DNA of 64,000 nt from Metallyticus violacea (Eukaryota > Arthropoda > Insecta > Mantodea > Metallyticidae): positions 67,667,001 to 67,731,000 of the forward strand of contig CM060833.1 of assembly GCA_030762175.1 (NCBI GenBank), read 5' to 3'. The notes below the pieces were generated by a model that saw nothing but the letters and a program-made list of their open reading frames with translations, was not told the DNA's origin and ran no database searches. Positions within the stretch are counted from its first letter, which is position 1. Each line of letters begins with the position of its first letter. A program made the position numbers and the translations under genes. Shown here piece by piece: positions 34,975 through 45,676 of the stretch.

Positions 34975-35270
34975 AAAGTGTTTGCATTACAAAAAATGTC
35001 TCCTGATATTAGAGACGTGAGTAAAGCTCTTTCCATATATTTTCCACCTAAAGAACTTCATGAATCAAAAGATGTACCCTCAAATTATGTAATGTAAAAC
35101 TCTTCCCTTAAGTGACTTCTTCTGCTTATGCATCAAAAGATGTCCCTTCAAAATAGCTGCCATTGTAAAGCACTTACCACAAATTTCACATGCATGGGAA
35201 CTTCTTGTCCTGATGAACCAAAAGTGGTTCCTCAAATTTGATGGTTTGGTAAATCTCTTCCCACAAATTT
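34975..35270 (-). pseudogene. Decayed C-terminal zinc fingers
   Basis: Just past the stop of the zinc-finger ORF, another frame encodes ICGKRFTKPSNLRNHFW and then ACEICGKCFTMAAILKGHLL with MH (about 35255-35130). After a stop and a further shift comes YGKSFTHVSNIRRHFL (about 35040-34990). These are three finger remnants. The ancestral array was therefore longer; a small indel around the present HEGTNP stop shifted the frame. Confidence 0.8.
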
Positions 35271-35273
35271 GGC

Positions 35274-36908
35274 TTAAGGGTTTGTACCTTCATGAATTAA
35301 AAGATGTCTCCTTAGAGTAGATGACTGAGTGAAGCGATTCCCACAAATTTCACACTTATGAGGCTTTTTACCCTCATGAATCAAATTATGATCTTTCAAA
35401 GTGAATGCTTGGGTAAAGCCCTTCTCGCAAATTTCACATTCATATGACTTTTTGCCCTCGTGATTCAAAATATGATCCCTCAAATGCGATGCTTGGATAA
35501 AGCTCTTGTCACAAAGTTCACACTTATGGGGCTTATTTCCCTTATGAATCAATAGATGGTTCCTTAAACTGGTTGTCCTGGTAAAGCACCTACCGCAAAG
35601 ATCACATTTATGTGGTTTCTTGCCTTGATGAACCAAGAGATGTCTCCTCAATGCTATTTCCTTGGTAAAGCTCTTATCACAAACTTTACACGTCACTTCA
35701 GACTTCTTTTCCTCATGAATAAAAAGATGCAGCCTCAAACTGGATGCCCTAGTAAAGCTTTTCCCACAAACTTCACATTTATGGGACTTTGTGCCTGCAT
35801 GAATTAAAAGATGTACCCTTAAAGAAGCTAACTGAGTGAAGCTCTTATCACAAACTTCACATTTATGGGGCTTCTTGCCTTCATGAATCAAAACATGATT
35901 CCTCAAGTGAGATTGCCTCTTGAAGTATTTTTCACAAATTTCACATTTATAGGGCTTTGTGTCATTATGAGTTAAAAGATGTCCTCTTAAATTAGATACC
36001 TGGGTAAAACTCTTTCCGCAAACTTCGCACTTATGGGGCTTCTTGCCCTCATGAATCAAAAGATGATCCCTCAAAGTCAATGCTTGCGTAAAGCTCTTTC
36101 CACAAATTTTACATTCATGTGGCTTTTTGCCCTCATGAATTAAAATATGTCCCCTCAAATAAGATGCCTGGAGAAAGCTCTTCCCACAAATTTCACATTT
36201 ATGGGGCTTCTTTCCTTCATGAATCAAAAGATGGTTCCTCAAACTGGATGCCCTTGTAAAGCTCTTCCCACAAAGTTCACATTTATGTGGTTTTTTGCCC
36301 TCATGAACCAAATGATGCCTCCTCAATTCTGATTCATTGATAAATTTCTTCCCACATCCTTCACACTTATGGGGCTTCTTTCCCTCGTGAATGAAAAGGT
36401 GTTCCTTCAAACTGAATGCCCTGGTAAAGCTTTTCTCACAAAGTTTGCATTTATATGGTTTCTTGCCCTCATGAATTAAGAGATGTCTCTTCAATGTGCA
36501 TTTTTGGGCAAAGTTCTTCCCACAAACTTCACAATTATGGGGCTTCTTTCCCCCATGAATCAAAAGATGATTCGTCAAATGAGATGCATTGGTAATGGTC
36601 CTCCCACATGTCTCATTATTATGAGATTTCGTGCTATAAAAAATCACACTAACACCATTCATAGTTGAAGCCTGAGGGGAACTTTTGTCAAGAGCTTGGA
36701 CATTATCACTTCTTTTGCTTTCATGAATCAACATATGCTCTTTAAAAGATGAATAGTTAGTAAAAGTGCTGGCACAAAATTTACAGCATAATACCTGGTT
36801 TTCTGTGTTGCCTTTACTTTCCTGTTTAAATTCAACAGAATGTCCAAATGAAGGTTCCTCAGAGATGGACAGGTCTTCCATAAGGATGCTGAAATGTGAA
36901 GAGTACAA
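35274..36908 (-). CDS. C2H2 zinc-finger protein (16 intact fingers)
   Basis: A 544-codon frame encoding a probable nuclear DNA-binding protein. Residues 1-40 are an acidic leader including SVEFKQES. One finger lies at about 42-62, a degenerate one without its first Cys at about 97-118, then 15 consecutive C-x2-C-x12-H-x3-H fingers from about 124 to 540 (typical unit HKCELCGKSFTRASSLRNHL). Linkers are HEGKKPHKCE-like rather than TGEKPY. The acceptor cttcacatttcag (exon from 36888) suggests that the first nine codons are intronic and that translation enters from an upstream exon or starts at Met10 (36881). No upstream coding exon was identified. The target is unknown; the finger at residue 97 and the C-terminus show decay. 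Confidence 0.9.
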   Translation of the reverse strand: MYSSHFSILMEDLSISEEPSFGHSVEFKQESKGNTENQVLCCKFCASTFTNYSSFKEHMLIHESKRSDNVQALDKSSPQASTMNGVSVIFYSTKSHNNETCGRTITNASHLTNHLLIHGGKKPHNCEVCGKNFAQKCTLKRHLLIHEGKKPYKCKLCEKSFTRAFSLKEHLFIHEGKKPHKCEGCGKKFINESELRRHHLVHEGKKPHKCELCGKSFTRASSLRNHLLIHEGKKPHKCEICGKSFLQASYLRGHILIHEGKKPHECKICGKSFTQALTLRDHLLIHEGKKPHKCEVCGKSFTQVSNLRGHLLTHNDTKPYKCEICEKYFKRQSHLRNHVLIHEGKKPHKCEVCDKSFTQLASLRVHLLIHAGTKSHKCEVCGKSFTRASSLRLHLFIHEEKKSEVTCKVCDKSFTKEIALRRHLLVHQGKKPHKCDLCGRCFTRTTSLRNHLLIHKGNKPHKCELCDKSFIQASHLRDHILNHEGKKSYECEICEKGFTQAFTLKDHNLIHEGKKPHKCEICGNRFTQSSTLRRHLLIHEGTNP

Positions 36909-37403
36909 TGTGATAAAGAGTGCATGAACAAATGAGGCCTTACAATAAATAGGTACTAAGTTTCCTAAACCCCCAAAAAGAGCAATTATTCATTAGAAAG
37001 ATATCTTATCACTCCTACTTTCTATACAGAGGAGCATTTCATGCAATAAAAAAGTTAAGTATATTAATTTTTACCCACTGAATTTAATTCAGTTTGGTAA
37101 ATATATTAAATGTAAATACTTTACATTAGGTACTCTGTTATAAATATTCTAGATATAAAAATTTAAGTTACCATTAATATGTATTTTGTTTATTTTTTTT
37201 CTAAGATGGTATATTAATGTAAACTACGAAATAAATTAAATATGAAGAGTCTGACAATTTCATAAAATATACATAATGTAATTTCTGATGAAATCTACCC
37301 AATACAAGTCCAAAATGATTTACTCTATCTATAGAGAAAATGCAGTAAGTCCTTGCTCTTATAGTTATTCAACAATAAAATCTTCATCAAATTTTAAGTA
37401 AAT
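36909..37403. other. Probable intron or 5' flank of the zinc-finger gene
   Basis: AT-rich; no exon-like segment recognised. Confidence 0.45.
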
Positions 37404-37680
37404 CCTGGTGATCTAATGGTAACCATATTTGCTTTGTAGACCCAAGGTCCTAGGTTCGCACTCAGCTAGTGTCAATGGATATTTAGAGCATAAAAATCCT
37501 AAGTATGGCTTCCTTTGGAAGAAAAATCAAGTCATTGGTCCTATGTTGTAGATTTATGACATGTTAAAGAACCTAAAGACTGAAAGAGGAGACCTCTGAG
37601 TAAATTTATTGGTTGTTTCACACTCTGAATTGTATGGAATGTTAATTATCAAAGATGTTAAAACAACCCTTAAATAATAA
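37404..37680 (+). mobile_element. Degenerate SINE, family 1
   Basis: A-box region ggtgatctaatggtaaccat, weak B box ggttcgcactc, body ctaagtatggcttcctttgg and 3' end atgttaaaacaacccttaaa. An old copy. Confidence 0.85.
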
Positions 37681-37956
37681 CAATCTTAACACAATAACAA
37701 AAGAATATTAAGCTCATTTTAAACAAAATGTTGTCAGGCAAAATTATTTAAGTGTACTTATTGCTTATTAATTTTATTCTATTTCTCAATATCTATTTAA
37801 CCAGAATGCTTCAAGCTCATCACTGATCATGTTAGTGATCCATAAAGCAGTGATCTTTCTTGTTTAGTATGGAAATTGCTGACAACAGATGGAAGGAGGC
37901 AGTGGTGTTTCAAGAACTCTTGCATGCAAGAAGAAAATGGATGTAAGTATTGAGAT

Positions 37957-39074
37957 ATAAGGGGACATTTTAAAAGTTCTGTCCGACCAAGAAATTACAA
38001 GATTTAAGAGATTTTTTTTTTTAATTTTTCAACATATTCACCTTGTAAATAAATACATTTAGTCTAACGGAAAAAAATAAGCAGCTGTCTCAGCTTCAAC
38101 CTCATCATTTGAAGCGAATCTTCTTCCACCCAGCCATTTCTTCAGGGTTCGGAAGAAAAAGAAATTTCAAAAAGAATGGCAGATGTGGAAGTACTTGGAA
38201 ACGAAGGTCATGCAGTTTTGCAGCAACAATTCCACGTGTGTGAAGGCGCATTATCACGATGAAAGAGAATTTTATTTTTTGCCAGGTGTGCACGTTTAAC
38301 CTGAAAAGCATCCTTTAGTTGGTCTAGTAGTGAAGCAAAATAGATGACTTTTCCTGCAGATGGAACGTTTTTGCTTCCTTTCGTGCACTTTAACCTGTTG
38401 CCGCCCCTGTATGGATTGCTCCTTCGTCTCTGGCATGTAGTGATGAACCCATGTTCCATCTACTGTTATGAAATGTTAGAGAAACTCACTGGAATATAGT
38501 TTAAACAAGCCTAAACACGCAAAATGTACATTAGAATGCATTTTTGGCTCATTATTAACAAACGCAGCATCCATTGAGCAGAAAGCTTGCTCATACCCAA
38601 AACTTTATGTAAAATGCAGTGGACACAGCCTCTGGAGGTCTCTGAAACGTCAGTCAATTCGCTTACCTTCAATCGGCGTTCATTGAGTAGGGCATTGTGA
38701 ATTTTTGTCACAATTTCGTCAGTCGTAGCAATTTCGAGATGCCCATTCATCACCTTGAATGGATGTACGACCATGCTCAAATTCAGCAGCTTAATTTTTA
38801 ACCGTCGAAAACGAAAGGGAAGAATCCTTTCATGTGAAATCTAACTCCTTTTGCAATTCTGTTCGGGTAAAACCCTTCAAAAATACTCTATCACAGCTTG
38901 TATTTCAGTTTTGTCCATCTTGTAGAAAATGTTAACACTAGTTTGTTTACACGATCGTCACAAACAAGTGACTACACTTACGCATGTGGAACTTAACAGC
39001 GCGCTATTTGAAGGATGATATTTAACAATGATCTCCAAGCCAGGCCGAGAACTTTTAGAACACCCCTCGTATAT
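37957..39074 (-). mobile_element. Mariner relic F
   Basis: Inverted ends: taaggggacattttaaaagt at 37959 and, on the minus strand, ATACGAGGGGTGTTCTAAAA from 39073. Transposase pieces in order: NERRLKVSELTDVSETSRGC and LHKVLGMSKLSAQWMLRLL (about 38690-38550), KNVPSAGKVIYF (about 38370), HLAKNKILFHRDNAPSHT (about 38285-38232), AKLHDLRFQVLPHLPF (about 38224). The second catalytic D of HRDNAPSHT remains. Frameshifts inactivate it and the first D region is damaged. Confidence 0.88.
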
Positions 39075-39159
39075 AGAGCGAGAATTGGCTTATTTAACGC
39101 GACAAGAAGGTGGAGGATATAATGAATAACAATTCTATTATGGCACTCCTTTGTTTTGG

Positions 39160-39760
39160 CGACGATGCTGGTAATAGCAGAAATTGAAAAAATCCCGACC
39201 AGAGTATAGGGATGTTGAAAGCTATCATGGAAGATGTAACAGATTTAAAAGGGTGGAAAAGAGAATGGATGAGAAATTAAGTAGAAGAATTAATGGAATA
39301 AACGAAATTATAGAAGATTCGGTTGGGCAAATACAGAATGCAAACGACGGGTATAATATTTAGAATGGTAGAAGAAAAGAGGAAAATGAACGTAATTATA
39401 TTCGGAATTCAGGAAAAGAGATAAATGGGCACTGAAACTAGGTGAAGAAATTATTTCGGATAAACTAGGTATACAAAGGTTGGGAAATTGTAGATGTTTT
39501 CAGAGTCGCCAAGAGATCTAACCCAAAAATAATGAAGCTCGCCACTATGACGTTTGGGTGGACAATCTTTTCGAATGCTAAAAAGTTAAAATAGATCAAG
39601 TATATTTAATGAGAATGATTACGGGAAACTGTGAGATATGCACTTTTAAGGGAAATGAAAAAAGCCAGGGGGAAGGAAGAAAGGAATAAGTGCGAGTACT
39701 GCATTTATGGATAGACGGCAGGAGGCAGGAGATGGTTCAGCAGAATTCATGACAGAATTT
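39160..39760 (+). pseudogene. APE-type LINE, ORF1 fragment (copy 1)
   Basis: Frames give RKMNVIIFGIQEK and a coiled-coil-like ESYHGRCNRFKRVEKRMDEK region, matching ORF1 of the LINE near 53.7 and 60.4 kb (RKATIFFGLQEN and MNIILFGVEED there). ORF1 of such LINEs is an RNA-binding protein with a leading coiled coil (family knowledge). Broken by stops. Confidence 0.55.
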
Positions 39761-39904
39761 AAAGTCAGCAGTTATCGATAACGAGAGCACACGTCAGATG
39801 CCGAAAGAAGGGACGATAGGGCGAAATAGAGTTAGGAGGGGAAATATGGAATATGTCACCATCCAGGCGAGTAAGGCCAAAGGGTTAGCTGGTAGAAGAT
39901 ACAC

Positions 39905-40200
39905 TTGACTTTACAAAAAGATCTGCCTGATGCTGGAGTCACGCTTCCATTCACGAACAAGCGCGGGGAAAGCCGAATTTCGCAGTCCCGAACGGCGAGT
40001 TAGAAGTGTTATTTTGGATTGTGCAGAAGATGCGCAAAATGGGTTTGGGAGAGACTGCTGAGTTTGATGTTTGGAGAGATGCTGGTGTAAGGATCGTATC
40101 AAAATCCGGAGGCAGCTTAATGGAAGTTCGTGGCTGTGGGAGAGGAGAGCGGTGATAGGATGACCGAGAGCCAAATTACAAGAGTTTAGCTTTGAGAAAA
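39905..40200 (+). repeat. GC-richer block sharing a motif with 32.02-32.07 kb
   Basis: ggggaaagccgaatttcgca then gtcccgaacggc here resembles ggagaaagtcgaattccagt then cccaaatggca near 32024. Both may be 5' untranslated parts of one LINE family; this is inference only. Confidence 0.35.
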
Positions 40201-41585
40201 AGGGCTCGGTATAGAGAAAAGAATTGGGGGTTATAATTTTATAATGCTGAAGAGGTGATGAGAAAAGTAAAAAATGGGGAAATAGTGCAGTTATTAAGGA
40301 TGGAGAAACGGGTCACCTACCAACAGAAATGGGGGGGGGGGGAGATTGTTGAATATGAAATCAGTGAATAATAGATATCATGGAGACTCGGTGCCTATTT
40401 AGAAAATAGTAATAAGTAAATCATAGCTCTTACAAATTTAATAAATAATGCAAATGGATAGGGCATAAGTTTACGTATAAAGTGGTCCTGATAGAATAAC
40501 CACTGTTGAAGCTTTCCAGGCAACTGGAATAATCAGCAGCTCACCAGTGAAAGTTTCTATATTTAGTTACTAATTTTTATAATGTGAAGCAAGATGGACA
40601 ATGCAATGAGATTTTAAATTGCATAAAACAGATGTTGGTAACAATTTTCATTTGGGAAATTGGGAAGCATGATGAACGAAAACTGAAATGAAAAAAAGAA
40701 AAAAGGATGTTTATAAAAAAATTAATTTTCATTTATGAAATTTTGAAACAAGGTAAACAATGCAAAAAACTTTTTGTAAACATATCAATTTTGATTTGTA
40801 AAACAAAAGCAAGAAATGAATATGAGTTCAATAAATTCCCAATAAAAATATTTGTTTAGTATTACTGTAATTAATGTGCATTGTTTTCTATAAGTATGAG
40901 CAATATTAGAAGCAGAGGAAGAAATTATTCCTATTTTGAGAGCAAAATACTGAATCATTTACAAGTAAGTTACACTTTTTTTTAATATTATGGTCCTAAC
41001 CAAATAAATATTCATTCCATGTTAAATCAACATGACAAACATCCAGATCATTTAATTTTTATTAAATTTTTAGATACTTCTTACAGTCGTTGGGTCGTTC
41101 TGTTTTATTTTGTTTCTTTTGGGATAACTGTGCATGTTTTCAGAGTCTCATTAACCAAATTAATACATCCCTTTAATGGGTCTAAATGGACATGTATCTA
41201 TTCTTTCTTATATAACAACTCTTGCATCCTTGTAATGTAATCTTCTTTATCTAATATCACTATTCTGTTCCTTTTATCACCTTTTGTATAAATTGCATCT
41301 TATATTATTTAATGCTTTTATTATGTTTCTGTATATTTTGTTTACTGGTTTTCTTTTTCCTTTATCTCTTTTCAATGTTTTTCTATTTCTATCTCTTTTT
41401 CTCTATGGTTTAATCTTCAATTGCCAATTCTAAATCTACCAAGTAATTTTATTGAATATTGAACAAAAGTTTTTAGGCCTTTATTTAGAAATGCTATTTC
41501 TTCCTTCTTGAAACTTTCTTTGGATAGATTTTCTGTGCAATTCGATTTAGATTCTGGATTTTTAGATTTCTTAGCATAACATTAT
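40201..41585. other. No gene recognised
   Basis: AT-rich with a 10-base G-run near 40333. No domains visible. Confidence 0.4.
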
Positions 41586-41589
41586 TCAG

Positions 41590-41765
41590 CAGTCAACAGG
41601 TAGCTGCGGATGAGGACGAAGGTTCGTAAAACATGTACTACATTTAAACAAGTGGAGCCAATTAGGGTGTAGTTTGACTCAATCATACAATGATCTTAAT
41701 TATATGTTTATCTTTACTATAAAGTTCCAATCAGCATTTCAGTGTTATTGGATTTTTGCAGTGAC
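41590..41765 (+). mobile_element. Penelope-like element end, plus orientation
   Basis: Contains ggatgaggacgaaggttcgt and aaaacatgtactacatttaa (41609-41651), then actcaatcatacaatgatct and a tail agttccaatcagcatttcag. It is the reverse-complement match of 27265-27425. Confidence 0.6.
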
Positions 41766-42511
41766 AACACAAATACTAACTTTGAGAGTGGGACATGATA
41801 AGGAGTTATAAAACTGCTGTTAGAAAACTTAACAGATTTTGGGTAGGGAACTGCTTGGAATAGAATGTACCATGGATTGAAATCCTACTTTTAAAGTAAA
41901 AAAAAGTGCCTAGAGCTTTTGGAATACTTTTTCCAAAATCTATTTTCAAAGATATGGCTGAATTTTGTTTTTACATAAGATAGTTCATTCCACCAGGTAG
42001 TTTTGAAGATAGAAAGTGACCAGACTTCTGCAATGGAGGTTATGTAAGCTATTACAGAATTGAAAATAAATGTGTGAAACAAATGTCAGAAAAGTTTCTT
42101 CCAAATATAGTAAGGATACTGGAAAATTCACTTGAAGGTTTAACAAGTAAAATAGACAATCATTCTATGGAACTACTGTATGATATTTAAAACAATAATC
42201 TGGACCTAATGATATTCAGAATTTTCAGTGGGCTTAAATGAAAAGTGTTCCTAAATGGTCTAATATGGGAAAGAATTGTGATTTTGTTAAAAATAAGGAA
42301 TGTTTTTGACAGAAAAATTGTCACAGAACTGTTTGCTAAGTTTTTCTGTTTAATCAGATATATCATGTAAAGAAAATAACTTTTTGGAAATTCTTGGCAG
42401 TTCCAGCAGACAAACAGATATAGATATTTCTTCACTTTAAGGAAAATAATGTCAGACATAATGTACTCCCTCTAATGGAACAGTATATTTTTTTCTATTC
42501 TTGGAACAAAT

Positions 42512-42805
42512 AGTTTTTTTCACACTAACTCCATTCACTTACATAAAATTTGGACATATGTTTCGGGAGTGATCCCTCCCATCTTCAGCCTGTTGACAAA
42601 CTGTTGTTAAACGTGGCGGTTGGGTCTCTTGATGTTCGCCACATTTAACAACAGTTTGTCAACAGGCTGAAGATGGGAGGGATCGCTCCCGAAACATATG
42701 TCCAAATTTTATGTAAGTGAATGGAGTTAGTGTGAAAAAAACTGTATTACATTGTTTATATATATATATAACACTCCATTGTCAACAACTTCATAAGTAC
42801 ATTTA
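42512..42805 (+). mobile_element. Penelope-like hairpin, 107-bp arms
   Basis: Arms 42512-42618 and 42637-42743 are reverse complements with two mismatches by eye. The 18-base loop contains ttgggtctcttgatg. The arms contain catatgtttcggga and ccatcttcagcctgttgac, shared with the element at 44643-45277. A tail follows with cactccattgtcaacaactt and cataagtac. I found no target-site duplication. Confidence 0.75.
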
Positions 42806-42870
42806 ATTGAAAAGTGACATTGTTCTAGAGTCAAAGAGTATGTTTTCATAAAATTATATTAAAAATGGAT

Positions 42871-42871
<1 letters not shown>

Positions 42872-42926
<55 letters not shown>
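42872..42926. repeat. (TAA)n microsatellite
   Basis: About 18 TAA units in a row. Confidence 0.95.
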
Positions 42927-42928
<2 letters not shown>

Positions 42929-44642
42929 TATGTCTGTATTAATTTTATAAATACCTTAAAGATATGTGCTAAAATTTAACTACTCAATTTTAAAAACTAA
43001 ATCTTTTTTCATGGAATTTTATTTTTCCCGTATTTTTTTAAATATTTCATTAATTGTTAAATTATTTTTACAAATAGTGTCAAACAGTACTAAGTAAGAG
43101 GGTTAATCAGAGTGAATGTTTAAATGAATTAAAAGTAGCTAACAATACAACTTTTATACATGTGTATTAATTTTTATATATTTTATTAAAAGTGATTTGT
43201 GATGAAATTTAACCTCTCAATTTTTAAACCATTCAGAACTTGACCATCCCCAGAAGTTGTCCATTTACAGCAATTATCCCACTTTGAGCCCTCTTTCCCA
43301 AAAAATAAGTAGCTTATAGTGAATTACACATAATTTAATATTTAAAACAAGTAATTAGGATAATTCTTTTCTTTTTGGGAGTTCACTCAATAGATTATAG
43401 AATAATTAGAGCTTGACTTCTGGTTTTGTAAATCTACATTTCTTACATTTTCTGTACACAACTTACTCAGATTTCATATTAACTGAATCTGCTATAATGC
43501 AACATTTTAGCAGTAATGAATGTACATGAACAAATTTTCTATTACAATCCTTTCACAAAAAACATCTTTATGTTAAAAATTAAGACTCATTCAAAATTAG
43601 AGAACACACTTATTGATATTAATATAAATTGTATACTTTGTAGGAAATACAGGATTACAAAAAGAGAAAGCCATAATAGTTCAGAAAAAGGGGCCATGTC
43701 AGACAAAGTATGCCAGAGGAAGATGAAACAGAAGTTACCACTGCTTCCATGCAATTGAATTACTGAATAGCCTTCAGGCTGCTGGAGAATCCCCTATTGA
43801 GAAGCATTTGACAGAAAGAAGTGTCCAAAGAAGGCAAATAACAATAAATGTTAAAGAATAAAGGTTTTTCAAATTCCTTCCAGCGATATAGACGATAATA
43901 TAAAACATAAATGTGATGACTTTGAAATAATTTTACAAATGAAAACAAAATTTAAGACTACTACCAACGAGATGACTGTCCAAATTCAAATATTAACAAT
44001 CCTACCACAGAGCTTAAGTATAAAGAAAATTGAAGAGTTTAAAGTTTCTAACTATACGGCTAGAAAGGCAAAAGAACTAGTAAAGAACCAAGGGACATTA
44101 CACACACTGAACCCCAAACCTGATAGGATATAAAGTCATGACACTGTGATCTTTGTCTCATAAATTCTACACCATTATAAAATTAATAGACATAAGCTTG
44201 GAAAAAAGGATCTTGTATCTATAAAATAAGGGTGCACAAGCAAAAGCAATTGCTCCTGTTGAATTTCAATTAAACATGTATTCTTCAAACAGAAACATCC
44301 ACATACTAAAATAGGATTTTCTAAATTGTGTGAATTAAAATTTTTTTGTAGGTTGCAGGAGATATAACAATAGTTTAAAGGTTGACATCGTGGCCCTTAG
44401 GCATTTTGAAAGAAATTCCACTCACACTATGCAGATGGTTTGATGCATCTGACATGGTTAGTCGTAATGCACAGATGTTTAGTGTGTCAAAGCAATCAAT
44501 TCTAAATGGCACATGTGATATATTAATGACTTGTCTTTGTACCATAAACTGGAATGTAAAATTAATATTAATACATGTTATATTGAAAGAACTTACTGCT
44601 GATCAAAAATACACTAAAGTTCAATTAAACGCTATCTCTTAA

Positions 44643-45277
44643 CTCAAATAAGTGTACTTACGAAGCTGTTGACAATGGAGTGGTATATATATATATAAAC
44701 AATGTATACAGTTTTTTTCACACTAACTCCATTCACTTACATAAATTTGGAACATATGTTTCGGGAGCGATCCCTCCCATCTTCAGCCTGTTGACAAAAA
44801 AATAGAAGAAGAAGATTACATCGCGGATATTAATATAGCCACCAATGAACTGAAAGAACGAAGAGGAATTTGGGAATCCGGAAAAAAGAACACTTCAGAA
44901 ATATTCGCTTAAAACAAATTGATAAATCAGCAATAGCAGCGCACTTTTGGAATAAAAATCATGAAATTAAATCAGAGATAAAACTACTTAAACAACTTCA
45001 TAATGCAATAGAACTTTCCACTTGGGAAAACATTTTCATTACAAAAAATAAGGATAATTTGATGAATTTCGATATCCCTCCTTTGGATGAACTCAGCAAA
45101 TTCCTAATAATACCAACAGATGCTGCCACAAGAACATCAAGAGACCCAACCGCCACGTTTAACGACAGTTTGTCAACAGGCTGAAGATGGGAGGGATCGC
45201 TCCCGAAACATATGTTCCAAATTTATGTAAGTGAATGGAGTTAGTGTGAAAAAAACTGTATACATTGTTTATATATA
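44643..45277 (+). mobile_element. 635-bp Penelope-like element with inverted arms and TSD
   Basis: GCTATCTCTTAA lies on both sides (44631-44642 and 45278-45289). A tail with cttacgaagctgttgacaat precedes long inverted arms (about 44684-44797 and 45163-45276) that carry catatgtttcgggagcgatc. Between them lies a coding piece: KERRGIWESG in one frame, then, one shift later, RKKEHFRNIRLKQIDKSAIA with AAHFWNKNHEI, ending at 45183 inside the right arm. This resembles the C-terminal part of the GIY-YIG endonuclease region of Penelope-like ORFs (KEH--NIR----KSAIA-H----NHEI). The RT is absent, so it is a truncated copy. Confidence 0.8.
44870..45184 (+). pseudogene. Penelope-like endonuclease C-terminal fragment
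   Basis: 104 codons, from GIRKKEHFRNIRLKQIDKSA to DSLSTG. The H-F-NIR, KSAIAAHFW and NHEI pattern and a Trp-Glu-N-IF-I block are as expected after the GIY-YIG core. The GIY-YIG residues themselves are not in this piece. It is frameshifted relative to the upstream GIWES motif. Confidence 0.6.
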
Positions 45278-45548
45278 GCTATCTCTTAAATTTAATATGC
45301 AACCTTTACTGCCAAAATCATTTTGGAAACCAAAAACTATTCTGGGGTACAAAAATTAAAACAAGTGTCCTTTCTAATTTGTTTGAATCAAATTTAACTG
45401 ATGAAATAATAAGTGGAACATACAGACGGTTCAATTTTAGAAATAAGCAGCAGAAGAATTCTTACATCTTTTATTTGTAAAACTGATTATCTTTGTTGCA
45501 CTATTTATTCATTAGTTACAGCACAACAATTTAAGTTTCTAGAATGAC

Positions 45549-45676
45549 ATTTTAAAAAATTGAGTCGAAATTGTAACATAAAATTATAGTGGTGTGTATG
45601 TTACAATTTCGACTCAATTTTTTAAAATGTTAATATTTGACACCACTGTTACAAAAGTTCACTAAATTTTATACAA
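45549..45676. mobile_element. Small insertion with a perfect 31-bp hairpin
   Basis: Arms 45549-45579 and 45598-45628 are exact reverse complements with an 18-base loop. tttctagaatg flanks the segment (45536-45546 and 45677-45687), like a target-site duplication. The coding relic continues on both sides. Family unknown. Confidence 0.6.

Noticed and set aside
35610..36668. Plus-strand frames of about 61-65 codons opposite the zinc-finger ORF
   Set aside because: Periodic antisense shadows of the finger repeats.
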